Shown here one piece after another: positions 63,109-64,000 of a DNA stretch of 64,000 nt. This DNA comes from Phoronis australis (lineage: Eukaryota > Phoronida > Phoronidae): NCBI GenBank assembly GCA_002633005.1, contig NMRA01000017.1, positions 1,028,737-1,092,736 of the forward strand, written 5' to 3'. Position 1 is the first letter of the stretch. Each line of letters begins with the position of its first letter. The notes beneath the pieces are model-generated. The model was given only the letters and a program-made list of their open reading frames with translations, had not been told where the DNA came from and made no database searches. The position numbers and the translations under genes are program-made.

Positions 63109-64000
63109 TCGATGAAAGGACAGGTGAGTTATAGGTTCACAGATCACATTCACATGTGCATACTGGGGTGAATCTGAAATGAGACATTTGTAACAAGCCC
63201 ATTTTGAAATCTTAATACGGCAAAAATCACTCACCCACAGGCTCTTTGGTCAACAAGTTCAAATGCCAGACTCTGATGCCAAAGATCCAGGTCTCTACTG
63301 CACCAAGGCCATTTTTCATAACAGTGCAACTAAGTACTCACAACCAACCTATGTCACTTGCTAGTGCCCCAGGTGACAGGCTTGCAAGCTGAACACGATC
63401 TCCTTTCTACACACAGTAACTGAGTAACTCATATCAGCCACCAGAATAGCCAGCCAGCTAGCTGTATGAAGACTATTGTCAAAATAGAGAAAGGTACCAC
63501 TGAATGTTCATCGCCGACAGACCTCGAAATTGCTCACAACCAGGGTAGTTCTGCTCGTTACCTCGCCGTGAAATTTGTATGAACATGTAGACCTAAATAC
63601 TGGCAGGGATGCATGCAAAATCTGGTAGTCTACCGACACTCACTTTGCCTGTTAGTCATTTAAGTGAAAAACAATCTAATGTACATCATTTTCATGAGTA
63701 ATTCACCACCTTTTGTAACAATGAAAAGTATGTCATCATTTTGGAAACAGTACGCACGTGACACGCACATCCGCCATTTTTTAAAATTCTGTGACATCTC
63801 TCAAGAGATGATGACAGCAGCAAAATTTGTTCTAGTACCAACATTCTAAAAATTTATAATGAAGTGCAACCAGTTCCAATAATTTGTTGTGATGGGTATT
63901 CAACCTCGTGAAAGAACAACAGTTGAATGAAGAATCTGGCAAAAAAAGAAACTGGCCAATAGGTGACGCAATATTTCATGACGCTCAAAGCCGACGCAAA
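63109..64000. promoter_or_regulatory. UVSSA 5' region and probable promoter
   Basis: Upstream of the first coding ATG there is a splice acceptor at about 63173 (ttttcag-like, read on the minus strand), so a non-coding first exon is expected further right. A YY1-like core (aaaatggcgg on the minus strand, 63771-63780) and an adjacent cacgtg (63755-63760) mark a plausible start region. I see no other gene here. Confidence 0.4.

Overview
The window is eukaryotic nuclear DNA from an animal, most likely an invertebrate bilaterian. The base composition is AT-rich, introns are short (mostly 0.3-1 kb) and dense with GT-AG borders, and there are no operons. Four genes of animal type can be rebuilt exon by exon. 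The species cannot be named from the sequence. Gene families and intron density would fit a hemichordate, cephalochordate or lophotrochozoan, but this is a guess.

Layout, left to right. (1) 1-7151 is sequence upstream of the first visible CNNM exon, probably intron, with repeats and a possible LTR remnant. (2) 7152-10007 (+) is the 3' end of a CNNM-type magnesium/divalent-metal transporter gene; its membrane and CBS parts lie outside the window. (3) 10008-18372 is intergenic and carries a 2.1 kb non-autonomous DNA transposon. (4) 18373-35536 (-) is a complete 15-exon two-lobed transferrin with a hydrophobic C-terminal tail (melanotransferrin type, 776 residues). (5) 35537-36057 is a 521-bp gap between two divergent start codons. 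(6) 36058-50249 (+) is POLR2B, RNA polymerase II subunit RPB2, in 22 coding exons with no frame error (1176 residues). (7) 51591-63108 (-) is UVSSA, the scaffold of transcription-coupled repair, in 14 coding exons with no frame error (795 residues). (8) 63109-64000 is its upstream region.

POLR2B and UVSSA converge tail to tail. One is the core of the polymerase that stalls at DNA damage; the other is the scaffold that brings TFIIH to that stalled polymerase. MELTF and POLR2B are head to head. CNNM and MELTF are both metal-related but are 8 kb apart and show no sign of co-regulation.

No undescribed multi-gene system is evident. The most unusual signals are: a transferrin whose two lobes have lost different iron or anion ligands; a 490-bp long inverted repeat in a UVSSA intron; a tandem array of copies of a UVSSA 5' splice-site region; decayed copies of POLR2B exon 11 in the next intron; and repeat families with palindromes and internal satellites. 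All exon calls come from reading splice signals and frames by eye plus remembered family sequences. No alignment or database search was run.
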